64,000 nucleotides of DNA from Flavobacterium xueshanense (lineage in GTDB: Bacteria > Bacteroidota > Bacteroidia > Flavobacteriales > Flavobacteriaceae), in assembly GCF_900112975.1 (NCBI RefSeq), contig NZ_FONQ01000006.1, positions 106,704-170,703 on the forward strand, given 5' to 3'. Positions 16,220 through 25,534 of this stretch are shown here, piece by piece (positions within the stretch are counted from its first letter, which is position 1; each line of letters starts with the position of its first letter). The position numbers were made by a program, and so were the translations under genes. The notes beneath the pieces were generated by a model. That model made no database searches and was not told where the DNA came from. It was given only the letters and a program-made list of their open reading frames with translations.

Positions 16220-16900
16220 ATGACAACAGAAATGAAATCAAATAGTCATAACCCCAGCTTATCAGAACAGGCAAATCTTTCAAAAATGAAAATTAAAAAA
16301 AATACTTGTAAAACGCTTTTTTTAGGATTGGTTTTAATTCTTTTATCACTTCAATCCTGTGTAAATAAATCAAAAGTAGAAACAATAGACAAACCTATTT
16401 CGGATTTATCCATTTATAATCTTCCTTCAAAATGGACCAATGAAGAAGGTGAAAATCTAGAAATGAAAGATTTGAAAGGAAAAGTGCTGGTTATGGTAAT
16501 GATTTACACTTCTTGTAAGTCTGCTTGCCCAAGATTAGTGGCTGACATGCGTAACATTGAACAAAGATTGCCGAATAACCTAAAGGATAATGTGACATTG
16601 GTTTTAGTGAGTATCGATCCAGCTGTAGATACGCCCAAACGTTTGAAAGCATTTGCCATTGAAAATAAAATGGACGGCCCACAATGGGTTTTCTTACGCT
16701 CATCAGAAGAAAACACAAGAGAATTTGCAGCAGTTTTAGCTGTGAATTATAAAAAAGTAGCACCATTGGAATTCTCCCATTCCAATATCATAACTGTATT
16801 TAATGCTGACGGGGAATTAGCCTATCAACAAGAAGGTTTAGGTGTCAATTCAGACCAAACCATTCAAAAGATTACTGAGGAAGCTCAAAAAATAAATTAA
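16220..16900 (+). CDS. SCO1/SenC-family copper chaperone lipoprotein
   Basis: A thioredoxin-fold Sco protein. The copper-binding CxxxC motif occurs as TSCKSACP (about residues 99-103 from the first ATG), with the partner histidine in FSHSNI near the C-terminus. It probably delivers copper to NirK or to a haem-copper oxidase, or acts as a thiol reductase in that process. The first ATG gives 226 residues, but an internal ATG at 16286 (residue 23) starts a proper lipoprotein signal ending LLSLQSC, so the true start is probably 16286. It ends 2 bases before the barrel protein gene. Confidence 0.88.
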   Translation: MTTEMKSNSHNPSLSEQANLSKMKIKKNTCKTLFLGLVLILLSLQSCVNKSKVETIDKPISDLSIYNLPSKWTNEEGENLEMKDLKGKVLVMVMIYTSCKSACPRLVADMRNIEQRLPNNLKDNVTLVLVSIDPAVDTPKRLKAFAIENKMDGPQWVFLRSSEENTREFAAVLAVNYKKVAPLEFSHSNIITVFNADGELAYQQEGLGVNSDQTIQKITEEAQKIN

Positions 16901-16902
16901 AC

Positions 16903-18165
16903 ATGAAACTATTTAAAATAATTGGTTTGTCATTTTTAGGAATGGTAAGCATGGGAACTTATGCCCAAGAGTTGGATGTAAATCTGCAACTGAGACCGCG
17001 TTATGAATACCGAAACGGTTTTAAAAGCATGATGCCAAACGGTGAAAATGCAACGTCATTTGTATCGCAACGTTCCCGATTAAATTTTAATTACAAGCAA
17101 GAAAAATTAAAAGCCAAATTGACTTTTCAGAATATTCGTACCTGGGGTGATGTGGCAACAACAACACTGGTTGATAAAAACGGAATTGCTTTATTTGAAG
17201 CTTGGGCGCAATATGATTTTGATACCAAATGGAGTGCACGTTTAGGCCGCCAAGTGATTTCGTATGACAATCAGCGTATTTTTGGAGAAATCGATTGGGC
17301 GCAACAAGGACAAAGTCATGATGCTGCTGTAATTACGTTTCATCCTAAGAATCATCAATTGGATTTAGGTTTTGCTTTGAATGCCAATGCAGAAAATTTA
17401 TTGGAGCCGAAAATCGCTTACACGACGAACTACAAAAACTTGCAATATGCATGGTATCATACCCAGTTTAGCAAATTAAATTTGAGTTTGCTGCTGTTAA
17501 ATACCGGATATGAATTTGAAAAATCCATTGGCAATTTAGAAATAGTTTACAAACAAACGTTTGGCACTTACTTTTCTTTTAAGGAAAAAAAATGGGATAC
17601 TAATTTTGGGGCTTACGGACAAACTGGAAAAAGCGCCGATAAAAAGGTGAACGCCTGGTATGCAGGAGCGTTCCTTGGTTATGCGGTCACCAATACATTC
17701 AAAGCGGGATTAGGATATGAATATCTTTCGGGTAAAAACCAAAACGATAACAGTTCCGACATAAAATCGTTTAACCCAATTTTTGGAACCAATCATGGTT
17801 TTAATGGTTTCATGGATTATTTTTATGTAGGAAATCATCAAAATAGTGTGGGATTGCAAGATGCCTATTTAAAGTTAAACTACACGTCTAATAACTGGCA
17901 GTTTACGTTGATGCCACATGTTTTTAGTGCGCCGAATTCTGTTTTGGATGCTACCAATAATGAGATGGACAGCTATTTAGGAACAGAACTCGATTTTACT
18001 GCCAGTTACACGATTCAGAAAGATATTGTTGCTTCAATGGGATATTCTCAAATGTTTGGTTCTGGAACTTTAGAAAGATTAAAAAATGTTACTGATGCTG
18101 GAAATACCAATAATTGGGCTTGGGTAATGGTCTCATTTAGTCCTAGATTATTTAGTTTAAAATAG
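16903..18165 (+). CDS. Outer-membrane beta-barrel protein, alginate-export/porin type
   Basis: A 420-residue outer-membrane protein: signal peptide (about 1-21, ending TYAQ), then alternating hydrophobic/polar beta-strands throughout, with a charged region RPRYEYRNGF near the mature N-terminus and a C-terminus ending in aromatic and hydrophobic residues. The pattern resembles alginate-export-type porins. It is 2 bases after the sco gene and closes the nirK operon ahead of a terminator. A role in passage of nitrite or copper is possible but is inference from position. Confidence 0.72.
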   Translation: MKLFKIIGLSFLGMVSMGTYAQELDVNLQLRPRYEYRNGFKSMMPNGENATSFVSQRSRLNFNYKQEKLKAKLTFQNIRTWGDVATTTLVDKNGIALFEAWAQYDFDTKWSARLGRQVISYDNQRIFGEIDWAQQGQSHDAAVITFHPKNHQLDLGFALNANAENLLEPKIAYTTNYKNLQYAWYHTQFSKLNLSLLLLNTGYEFEKSIGNLEIVYKQTFGTYFSFKEKKWDTNFGAYGQTGKSADKKVNAWYAGAFLGYAVTNTFKAGLGYEYLSGKNQNDNSSDIKSFNPIFGTNHGFNGFMDYFYVGNHQNSVGLQDAYLKLNYTSNNWQFTLMPHVFSAPNSVLDATNNEMDSYLGTELDFTASYTIQKDIVASMGYSQMFGSGTLERLKNVTDAGNTNNWAWVMVSFSPRLFSLK

Positions 18166-18244
18166 ATTGGGTTTAGGTATTCGATGATTAAATTCTGTGT
18201 TGGTTACACAGATGAGTTTGGAAGTACGTTATTAGTTCGAAATG

Positions 18245-18278
18245 AGGCTGTGCTGATTAGTACAGCCTTTATTTTTTT
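18245..18278 (+). terminator. Rho-independent terminator of the nirK operon
   Basis: AGGCTGTGCT and AGTACAGCCT pair with one mismatch around a four-base loop and are followed by a T-rich run (TTTATTTTTTT). Confidence 0.85.
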
Positions 18279-18669
18279 AAAATGAGATAAAGTCCAAAAT
18301 AATATAGATAATACAAGATGAAAAATCATTTTTGAACCGTATTCTTAAATTTAGATGAAAACACAAAATATGTTTTCAGTTCAAGATGCGTTTTCGATAC
18401 TAAATATTGTCGACCAAAATTTAAAGAAGTAGAATGTACATTGCTTCAGGCCCGAAATTACATTTTGTCAAATGCGCTTTCTTTAGCTATTACTATGCTG
18501 ACATCCAGACAATCAGTTATAAACGGTTTTGCTTTTCGTTTGCACGTGATGCTTTGGAATATAAAATTATCGGGGAACTTTAAGCAGAGTATATTTGACA
18601 TGAATTGTAAACTAAAAATCTACCCTGATAAGTATAGATTTCTTGAAAACAATATTATAAGCTTGAACG
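18279..18669. other. Intergenic stretch without a supported gene
   Basis: About 390 bases between the nirK-operon terminator and the convergent hydrolase gene. A 78-codon open frame at 18441-18677 has no recognisable motif, unusual composition and overlaps the next gene, so it is not called. A short frame starting at 18355 ends after 25 codons. The stretch may hold a decayed gene. Confidence 0.4.
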
Positions 18670-19761
18670 TCACTTAATTTCAGGTTGAGATTTTTCAAGT
18701 AATTCTTTAAGATATTTACCCCATATTTTTGGATTTGAATGTGTGCCATGGCCAGTGGTTTTATCTGTTATAGGTAATAAGATATATTTTCCGTTTTTAA
18801 CGTTTTTAATTTCTTTTTCCATCAATCCGAGTTCAGGAGGATTTACTTGATCATCGGCAGAATTTACAGCAATTAAAGAGGCTTTAATTTTTGATAAGTA
18901 AGGCTGCGGATTGTAATCTCTTGAGGAATCAAAAGCATAAATCAGATCATTAGCGTCTAATGTTGATGAGTATCGGGCTAAAGTATTTTCCATCATTACT
19001 TCTGCTTTCTCTCTGGTTGGGGCTGCAATTTGCCATTGTAACGGACTGCTCACCATAAACATCAGAGATAATATAGCTCCAGTCATTCCTTGTCGTGGTT
19101 GTTGAATATAATTTCCCCCTTTCCACTCAGGATCCAGTTCGATTAATTTAATCGCCATTTTTCTTTGAATGCGGTTTCTGCCGGCTATTTCTGCCGGCAA
19201 GCTTGCCAAAGGCATTAATGCATCCATAAAATCAGGGTAGGTGTAACCCCAAACCCAAGTGTGCATTCCGCCCATTGATGTTCCCATTACCAATCGAAGA
19301 TGGTCTATTTTTAAATGTTCAGTCAGTAACCTGTAGTTTGCCAAAACCATATCGTCATAATTGTATTTAGGAAATGCCATCTTTAAGCCATTGCTTGGTT
19401 TACTCGATTTTCCGTGTCCAATATCATCTGTTAAAACAATAAAATACTTTGTGGCGTCTAACAATTGACCTTTTCCAAATAAATTGCCTCCAAACTGTTT
19501 GCTTAAAAAAACGCTTCCGCTTCCCGTGGTGCCATGCATAATTAAAATAGCATTGTTAATTTGACCTTTCTTATTTTTTGTTGGTCTTCCAATGGTTGTG
19601 TAATGTAGTTTTAGTTGGTCTAAATATTCTCCACTTTTAAAAGCAAAATTATTTATTATATAATCTCCAACAGTCGGTGCTGGGAAATCTGTCTGTGCAG
19701 TAACACATTGGACAGATAAAATATAAAATAAAATGAAAGAACATGCGTTTTTGATTAACAT
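18670..19761 (-). CDS. Secreted alpha/beta hydrolase of the homoserine acetyltransferase-like group
   Basis: A 363-residue protein with a signal peptide (about 1-22) and an alpha/beta hydrolase fold. The nucleophile elbow is MGTSMGGMH (serine near 160), the acid lies in NSADDQVNPPE and the histidine in GHGTHSNP. The overall layout, including a YDDMVLANYRLL segment before the elbow, is that of MetX-like proteins. The export signal makes a biosynthetic MetX role unlikely, so a periplasmic hydrolase is more probable. Its substrate cannot be stated. It is followed upstream by ggt on the same strand, with 130 bases between them. Confidence 0.8.
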   Translation of the reverse strand: MLIKNACSFILFYILSVQCVTAQTDFPAPTVGDYIINNFAFKSGEYLDQLKLHYTTIGRPTKNKKGQINNAILIMHGTTGSGSVFLSKQFGGNLFGKGQLLDATKYFIVLTDDIGHGKSSKPSNGLKMAFPKYNYDDMVLANYRLLTEHLKIDHLRLVMGTSMGGMHTWVWGYTYPDFMDALMPLASLPAEIAGRNRIQRKMAIKLIELDPEWKGGNYIQQPRQGMTGAILSLMFMVSSPLQWQIAAPTREKAEVMMENTLARYSSTLDANDLIYAFDSSRDYNPQPYLSKIKASLIAVNSADDQVNPPELGLMEKEIKNVKNGKYILLPITDKTTGHGTHSNPKIWGKYLKELLEKSQPEIK

Positions 19762-19893
19762 TTCATTAAAATTTAAATTAATAATTTTGGGAGTAAGATC
19801 AGGTTAAATTCTATAACTTATCTTTTCATTTCACTGAGACAATTCGAACATTGAAAAGTTCTATTAGATATAATATTGTTAAAAAAATAGAAA

Positions 19894-21576
19894 TTAATAT
19901 CCTGCGGCCGCACCATCTTTTCTGCTTTCTGAGGCTCCAAAATACACTTTCCTTATTGCGTCATACATAATTGCCTGATAACCTCCATAATAACCTCCAA
20001 AGCCAACTTTATGTCCCTTTTGGATCAATTTTTTTATTTCTTCAAAATCAAAACCACTTTCAATTAGGATTTCGCCTTTGCCTATTGACAGTTCACCCGT
20101 ATAATCAGTTGAACCAATGTGTTCAAACCTTGGTGCATCTCCTGCTTCCTGTAAATTCATACCAAAATCAATCAGGTTCATCAGTACCTGAACATGACCT
20201 TGAGGTTGAAAATCGCCTCCCATTACACCAAAACTCATAAATGGTTGTCCATCTTTAGTAACAAAACCCGGAATAATAGTATGAAAAGGTCTTTTCTGAG
20301 GGGCATACGAATTTGGCGTTCCTTCAACCAAATTGAAGCATTCGCCTCGATCCTGCAGCATAAACCCTAATTTTGGCGGAACCATTCCAGATCCCATGCC
20401 TCTATAATTACTTTGAATCAAAGAAACCATATTTCCTTCTTTATCGGCAACAGTTAAATAAACTGTACCGCCATTGCTTTCTTTTCCAGCTTTAAAAGTA
20501 CCTGCACGGTCTGGATTAATTAAAGCCCTTCTTTCAGTTGCGTATTCTTCAGACAACAAATCATTTACAGAAACTTTCATGAAATCTGGGTCAGCATAAT
20601 ATTTAGCCCGGTCTTCAAAAACAAGTTTTTTTGCTTCGTTTACAATGTGCAAATGTTGAGCGCTACCAAAGAGTATTTTACTAAAATCATAACCTTCTAT
20701 AATATTAAGCATTTGCAAAGTAGCCATTCCTTGTCCGTTAGGTGGTAATTCCCATACATCATAACCCCTGTAATTTGTTGCTATAGGTTCAATCCAATCC
20801 GAATGGTGTGTTGCAAAATCTTCGTAAGCTAAAAATCCGCCCTGAGCTTGAATAAATTTAGCTGATTCTTTGGCAATATCTCCCTTATAAAAAGCATCTC
20901 TTCCTCCTTTGGCAATTTTTTTATAGGTATTAGCTAAAAATTGGTTTTTAATAATATCTCCTTTTTGAGGTAATTTGCCATCTACAGTATAGGTTTCCTT
21001 TATATTAGGATACTGTTTCATGTATTTATTTATCGTGACTTGCAGATAATAGGCAATTAATTCTGTAGTTGGGAAACCTTCTTCAGCATATTTTATACTT
21101 GGATTTAAGATTTCCTGCATAGGTAGTTTACCAAATTTATTATGCAATTCGAACCAACCATCAACACAACCTGGAACCGATACTGGTAGGGGACCACTAG
21201 GTGGAATATGTGTAATATTATTTTTAGTGAAGTAATCTAAAGTTAGTGCCTTTGGAGATCGTCCGCTGGCATTCAAGCCATAGAGTTTTTTTGTTTTTGC
21301 ATCCCACACTATCGCAAAAAGATCACCACCAATGCCGCTACCTGTTGGTTCCATCAAACCTAATGCGGCATTTACAGCTATTGCGGCATCCACTGCTGTA
21401 CCTCCTTTTTTTAAAATATCGATTCCTATTTGTGTTGCTAAGGGCTGACTGGATGCTACCATTCCGTGTTGCCCAATAACCTCGGATCTTGAAGCAAAAT
21501 TTCTGCCCGTTAACCGGTCTTGAGCAAATATAAATGTTGTTGACATCAGCAACAAAAAGAGGAATCGATTTTTCAT
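19894..21576 (-). CDS. ggt: Gamma-glutamyltransferase (glutathione hydrolase)
   Basis: A 560-residue secreted enzyme with an N-terminal signal peptide (about 1-19). It belongs to the self-processing Ntn-hydrolase family: the likely processing and catalytic threonine is in NGGTVYLTVADKEGNMVSL, followed by SNYRGMGSGMVPP. The large-subunit motifs GGTAVDAAIA and EPTGSGIGGDLFAI are present. It removes gamma-glutamyl groups from glutathione and related peptides. Its start is 25 bases from the left end of the IS30-type element, which may therefore have replaced or altered its promoter. Confidence 0.93.
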   Translation of the reverse strand: MKNRFLFLLLMSTTFIFAQDRLTGRNFASRSEVIGQHGMVASSQPLATQIGIDILKKGGTAVDAAIAVNAALGLMEPTGSGIGGDLFAIVWDAKTKKLYGLNASGRSPKALTLDYFTKNNITHIPPSGPLPVSVPGCVDGWFELHNKFGKLPMQEILNPSIKYAEEGFPTTELIAYYLQVTINKYMKQYPNIKETYTVDGKLPQKGDIIKNQFLANTYKKIAKGGRDAFYKGDIAKESAKFIQAQGGFLAYEDFATHHSDWIEPIATNYRGYDVWELPPNGQGMATLQMLNIIEGYDFSKILFGSAQHLHIVNEAKKLVFEDRAKYYADPDFMKVSVNDLLSEEYATERRALINPDRAGTFKAGKESNGGTVYLTVADKEGNMVSLIQSNYRGMGSGMVPPKLGFMLQDRGECFNLVEGTPNSYAPQKRPFHTIIPGFVTKDGQPFMSFGVMGGDFQPQGHVQVLMNLIDFGMNLQEAGDAPRFEHIGSTDYTGELSIGKGEILIESGFDFEEIKKLIQKGHKVGFGGYYGGYQAIMYDAIRKVYFGASESRKDGAAAGY

Positions 21577-21601
21577 TTGTGTATGATTTTTAATTACTTT
21601 G

Positions 21602-22727
21602 ATTCAATTAATAAATGCAACATTTGGAAGTTGCGGTGTGGTTAAATTTTTTCAGAAAAGAGAAAAGAAAATTAATTCTTTTCCCCTTTTGCTGAATGGT
21701 AAATTTAGCCTTACTTGCTCCTCGACCAAAAATTGCAATTCATGAGCCAAATTTCACAAGAGCAAAGATACATAATAGAAACATTGTTGAATGAAAATTA
21801 TTCAAAACCCGAAATAGCCGAACGATTAAAAAAAGATGTTTCCACAATTTATAGAGAAATCAAGAGGAATTGCGATAAGCGAAATAACAGGTACAGAGCG
21901 GTTTTAGCCCACCGCCGCTGCGAAGAAAAGCATTCCGGTAAAAATAAGAATACTCGATTTACCTCTGAAGTTAAGGATTTTGTTGAGCATTGGGTTAAAC
22001 AATAATATAGTCCAGAGCAAATAGTGGGAATAGCAAAAGAGCAAGCACTCAATTGTGTATCTCATGAACGAATTTATCAATACACTTGGAAAGATAAAAA
22101 ACAAGGGGGTGACTTACATCTTTGGTTACGTTCTCAAGGAAAGGTTTATAGAAAAAGAGGTGCGTCAAAAGATAAGCGAGGTCAGATAATCGGTCTGGTA
22201 GATATCGACCAAAGACGCAAAAGCGTAGAAGAAAGAAAGACAATTGGTAATTTAGAAATAGACTTAATGATTGGAACTGGGGGTGAAGGAGATTTGTTGA
22301 CAATCAACGACAGGGCAACAGGAGTATCTAAAATACGAATATTAAAATCAAAAGAAGCGACAGAAGTAATTCAGGCAATAATAGATACACTTCAAGATTG
22401 GACGCCGTTTTTAAAGACAATTACATCCGACAACTGAAAGGAATTCGCACAACATCAAAAGGTGTCTGAAATATTAGAAGTTGATTATTATTTCGCAAAA
22501 CCATATCATAGTTGGGAAAGAGGTTCAAATGAAAACATGAACGGATTAATAAGACAGTATTTCCCGAAAGGGACGAATTTTGAAAACATAACAGACATTC
22601 AAGTACAGAATGCAGAAGATAAATTAAATAACAGACCTAGAAAAAAAAGGTTTGGATATAAAAATCCAAACGAAGTATTTATACATTCATTAAATAAAAA
22701 TGGTCAAGTTGCATTTATGACTTGAAT
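21602..22727 (+). mobile_element. Decayed IS30-family insertion sequence
   Basis: An element of about 1126 bases holding one transposase frame. The ends are inverted repeats: ATTCAATTAATAAATGCAAC (21602-21621) and the reverse complement of 22708-22727 agree at 18 of 20 positions. The transposase stop codon lies inside the right repeat. No clear target duplication is visible. The element lies between ggt and an integrase remnant, and its transposase has two in-frame stops, so it is probably no longer active on its own. Confidence 0.85.
21742..22725 (+). pseudogene. IS30-family transposase with two in-frame stop codons
   Basis: Translation of one continuous frame gives about 327 residues: an N-terminal helix-turn-helix (RYIIETLLNENYSKPEIAERL, then TIYREIKRN) and a DDE catalytic region (NLEIDLMIG, ITSDN, HSWERGSNENMNGLIRQYFPKG, NRPRKK). 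The frame is broken by TAA at 22003-22005 (before YSPEQIVG) and TGA at 22435-22437, where the family has glycine in SDNGKEF. No frameshift is needed, so only point mutations separate it from an intact gene. Confidence 0.9.
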
Positions 22728-22746
22728 GAGCCTTTTTATATAATCC

Positions 22747-23046
22747 TTAAATTATCGATTGTACGTTTTGGAGAGATACATCTTCGTCCTTCTGAATTAA
22801 GTCCATTTCGGCACTTAAAACCTTTGATCTAATCATGTCGAGATAACTATTTATTGAACGGGCTTCTTCCGTGTTCCCTTTCATTTCCGCTAGCTCCGGT
22901 GACCATTTCGCTTTGTCTATGAATTTTTTAGAAATAAATTCCGTTCGTTCGCCATTAATGGTTAACCGAACATAAATAGGCAAACTGCCTTTAACATTCA
23001 TTTTTGTGCTTTTTGCATAAAAATGTAAAGTGATTTTTGTTTTCAC
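22747..23046 (-). pseudogene. Truncated tyrosine recombinase (integrase), N-terminal arm domain only
   Basis: Ninety-nine residues matching the arm-type DNA-binding domain of Bacteroidetes tyrosine recombinases (MKTKITLHFYAKSTK, GSLPIYVRLTINGERTEF, AKWSPELAEMKG). Complete proteins are about 400 residues and carry a core and catalytic domain, both absent here. The frame ends at a TAA 20 bases before the IS30-type element, so the rest was probably removed by insertion or deletion. It lies 270 bases from the 3' end of tRNA-Tyr, in the orientation usual for an element integrated at a tRNA gene. Confidence 0.75.
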
Positions 23047-23173
23047 AGTGGTGACCTTTTAATTATTATTCAATTTAAATTACTGAGCAATAACAAACAA
23101 GATGTACATCTTTTGAACTGCATAATCAACAGGCTGGAGGTAGAGTGTCTGCGAGCCTTAAGAAAATTAAGCA

Positions 23174-23204
23174 AGACCCTAGATTTGAATTTTTTCTAGG
23201 GTCT
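23174..23204. repeat. Hairpin between integrase remnant and tRNA-Tyr
   Basis: AGACCCTAGA (23174-23183) and TCTAGGGTCT (23195-23204) form a perfect 10-base inverted repeat with an 11-base loop. There is no clear T tract, so it may be part of a dispersed repeat rather than a terminator. Confidence 0.5.
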
Positions 23205-23262
23205 CGATTTTACCTCTTAAGATTTAAGATTGAATAAATATTTTGAAGTTGTCAAAAAAACA

Positions 23263-23296
23263 AAAACCCAGTAAATCATAAGATTTACTGGGTTTT
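23263..23296 (-). terminator. Terminator downstream of tRNA-Tyr
   Basis: AAAACCCAGTAAATC and GATTTACTGGGTTTT form a perfect 15-base inverted repeat around a four-base loop, ending in T runs on both strands. Confidence 0.85.
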
Positions 23297-23319
23297 GAGA
23301 TTGATTGTATTCTCAATCG

Positions 23320-23400
23320 TGGGGAGAGCAGGATTCGAACCTGCGAAGTTTGCACAGCAGATTTACAGTCTGCCCTCGTTGGCCGCTTGAGTATCTCCCC
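23320..23400 (-). tRNA. tRNA-Tyr (anticodon GTA)
   Basis: Read on the minus strand, the acceptor arms GGGGAGA and TCTCCCC pair, the T-loop contains GGTTCGAATCC, and the anticodon loop reads CTGTAAA, giving anticodon GTA. The length of 81 bases with a long variable arm is typical of bacterial tyrosine tRNA. CCA is not encoded. A perfect hairpin terminator follows at 23263-23296. Confidence 0.95.
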
Positions 23401-23523
23401 AAGACTCAACAAGCATTGCTTATTGCGCTAACTGGGTGCAAATATAAAAACTGTTTTGATGTTTCCAAACTAAATTTGCACTTAATTTCAGTATTATTTT
23501 TAATACATTGGTATTGAATAAAA

Positions 23524-23554
23524 TAAAAAAATCTCCACTGGGGAGATTTTTTTT
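23524..23554 (-). terminator. Terminator downstream of the TlpA-like gene
   Basis: AAAAATCTCC and GGGGAGATTTTT pair around a short loop (ACTG) with long A/T runs on both sides, so it can work in both directions. Confidence 0.8.
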
Positions 23555-23574
23555 ATTTGTATCAAAGAAGCTGT

Positions 23575-24735
23575 TTATTGAGCTAAAAGTTCTAAAATTT
23601 TAGCTCTAAGGGCATCTCCTCGTAAATCTTTTGCGACTACATTTCCTGATGCATCAAGTATAAAAGTTGCTGGAATAGACTCCACTTTATATTGTGCTGC
23701 GATAGGCTCATCCCAAAATTTTAAATTTGAAACCTGATTCCAAGTTAATTTATCTTTTGCTATAGCGTCTTTCCAAGCTTTGGCATCTTTATCTAAAGAC
23801 ACACCAATAATGTTAAGACCTTTGCTGTGTAATTCTTTGTAAAGAGCGACAACATTTGGATTTTCTTGACGACATGGTCCACACCAAGATGCCCAAAAAT
23901 CGACTATAGTTACTTTTCCTAAACTTTCTTTGAGAGAAATAATTTTCCCTTCTGGATTAGGACCTGAAAAATCTGCTCTTCATTTAGCTTCTCCAACAGG
24001 AGCAGCTCCTACAGCAGCAGGCGCTTTCATTTCAGCTAGTTTAGTTTTGATAGCAATTCCTGGTTTTGTTTTTTTTAATGATTCTTCTAAATTATTGTAC
24101 AACTTTTCAGATTTTGCTACATCAGCTGTTGGATCGTTCAGCATACCTTGGATAATCAAAGCAGTAATAAATGATTTAGGATGCGTTTCAGCATAAGCAA
24201 CATATTTTGCTTTCGAAGCTACACCAACTTCTTCTTGAATTTTAGAAAATTCTTTCATCAATCCATTGATTACAACAGTATCTTTGGCTTGTTGAGCGGC
24301 ATTCATAGCCTGCATGTTTTTGTTTTGGAAATCCATAAGTTTCTTTTGAACTTTAGTGATTTCTTTATTGAAATTTACATACTCGTCGTTATTATAAGTA
24401 CCTGAAACTTTAGATTTTTGAATGCTATCTTTATCAATGGCAATAGTTACTTCACCATTTTCTAGTATTAAAGGTATTTTAGCTTGCGCTCCTTCTAATT
24501 GAATGGTGTAGAAAGCAGGCTCCGTAATAGTTCCTTTCATTTCAAATTTACCGTTTTGAACTTTTACAGTATCTTTTGGTAACATCATTCCGGTTGCATC
24601 TTGTGTTTCCAAGATAATAGTTTTACCATTATCAATTCCTGTTGCAGTTCCTGTAATGAGGTATTCGTCTTTGCCAACTTTGCTACAAGAAATTAAAACT
24701 ACAGCTGCTGAAAGTAATAAAATTATTTTTTTCAT
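23575..24735 (-). pseudogene. DUF4369-TlpA thiol-disulfide oxidoreductase lipoprotein interrupted by an in-frame TGA
   Basis: One frame of 386 sense codons encodes a lipoprotein signal (VLISC), a DUF4369 domain (about 20-115), a helical linker and a TlpA/ResA thioredoxin domain with active site WCGPC and a cis-proline in VESIPATF. A TGA at 23980-23982 interrupts it after ...GEAK, and translation resumes as RADFSGPNPEGK with no shift. As written, the product would lose the redox domain; an internal start is not obvious. It could be a true nonsense mutation, a sequencing error or low-level readthrough. Intact homologues reduce periplasmic thiols, for example in cytochrome c maturation. Confidence 0.85.
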
Positions 24736-24910
24736 TATTAATTAGTTAATTAAGTTAAGACTGCAAAAGTATTTAAAAAATATAAAATACAAATAATTTT
24801 AGAACCTAAATTTTTGTTATAATTTGGTATTAATTGTGTATTATTTTAAGAATAGAGCAATACTAATTCCGTTCACTATTTATGGCTTTAGATTGCAATG
24901 GTAATTAAAT

Positions 24911-24937
24911 CATCTTAAAGGAGTTAAGATGTTTTTT
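24911..24937 (+). repeat. Hairpin followed by T run in a 373-base gap
   Basis: CATCTTAA and TTAAGATG pair around AGGAG and are followed by TTTTTT. It resembles a weak terminator, but no plus-strand gene precedes it. The rest of the gap from 24736 to 25108 shows no gene or RNA that I can identify. Confidence 0.35.
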
Positions 24938-25108
24938 CCTCGGACAAAGAAAAAAAATTTAAAAAAAAGACTCGGAATCAATTACAATAAAATACAATTA
25001 CATTTTTAGTGATATAAAATCAGAATACCATTATTGCGCGTCAGCCGACTTGTGTATTTTATAATTTAGTGTAGCTGCCGTTGTTTAAACTGAAAATTAA
25101 CTAACGTA

Positions 25109-25357
25109 TTATAACATGAGTTCTGTTTCATCAACAGTTTCTGAGCCGTATTTAATAATGGCGGATTCAGCATGTTCCATTTCATTTTCTGTAATCTTGA
25201 TATTTAAGTTTACAGTTCTTAATTCTTTATGAAGAGTAGAACAAGATGGGTTTGAATGCAGATTAAGATCAATTTGGTCTCTTTGTTTTTCCAGCATATC
25301 AAGTGTTTCTTTCGCTTTTTTATATTGTGATTGGTACAGCTTGCAAAAGTCTTTCAT
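25109..25357 (-). CDS. Small helical protein of unknown function
   Basis: An 82-residue, highly charged protein. Most of it is predicted to be helical with coiled-coil character (KKAKETLDMLEKQRDQIDLNL, then NLNIKITENEMEHAESAI). There is no signal peptide or membrane segment. I do not recognise the family. It stands alone between two gaps on the minus strand and has codon use like its neighbours, which supports it as a real gene. Confidence 0.6.
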   Translation of the reverse strand: MKDFCKLYQSQYKKAKETLDMLEKQRDQIDLNLHSNPSCSTLHKELRTVNLNIKITENEMEHAESAIIKYGSETVDETELML

Positions 25358-25488
25358 AGTAAGTAAGGTAAGTTGGTGTAATTTTGAGTGGCTAAATTAC
25401 TAAAAACAAGTTTATTACACAACAGGGTTTGTCAAAGGAACTGATTTAACCTTTTTTGAATAATAGATCATACCCACTTAAACAAAAA

Positions 25489-25511
25489 AAGCATCCTTAA
25501 GTAGGATGCTT
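25489..25511 (-). terminator. Terminator downstream of the DnaJ-KTSC gene
   Basis: AAGCATCCT and AGGATGCTT pair around a short loop; on the minus strand the stem is followed by a T run (plus-strand AAAAAAA at 25484-25490). Confidence 0.8.
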
Positions 25512-25534
25512 GTATATTTTATACTTGAAAATAA

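Noticed and set aside
18441..18677. 78-codon plus-strand frame after the nirK operon
   Set aside because: No recognisable motif or clear start region, and it overlaps the end of the opposing hydrolase gene.
18670..19761. Annotation as the methionine-biosynthesis enzyme MetX
   Set aside because: The protein has an export signal and stands beside ggt, so a periplasmic hydrolase is more likely than a cytosolic acyltransferase.
23305..23517. 70-codon plus-strand frame over the tRNA
   Set aside because: It is the antisense of tRNA-Tyr and its flank, with no coding support.
23266..23974. CRISPR or other repeat array near the tRNA and IS
   Set aside because: The repeats are single terminator hairpins; no regularly spaced direct repeats with spacers are present anywhere in the window.
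21742..24735. Idea that TGA is read as an amino acid (for example glycine) in this genome, based on in-frame TGA in the transposase and in the TlpA-like gene
   Set aside because: Many intact genes in the window end with TGA at the expected place, and the transposase also has an in-frame TAA, so decay is the simpler explanation.
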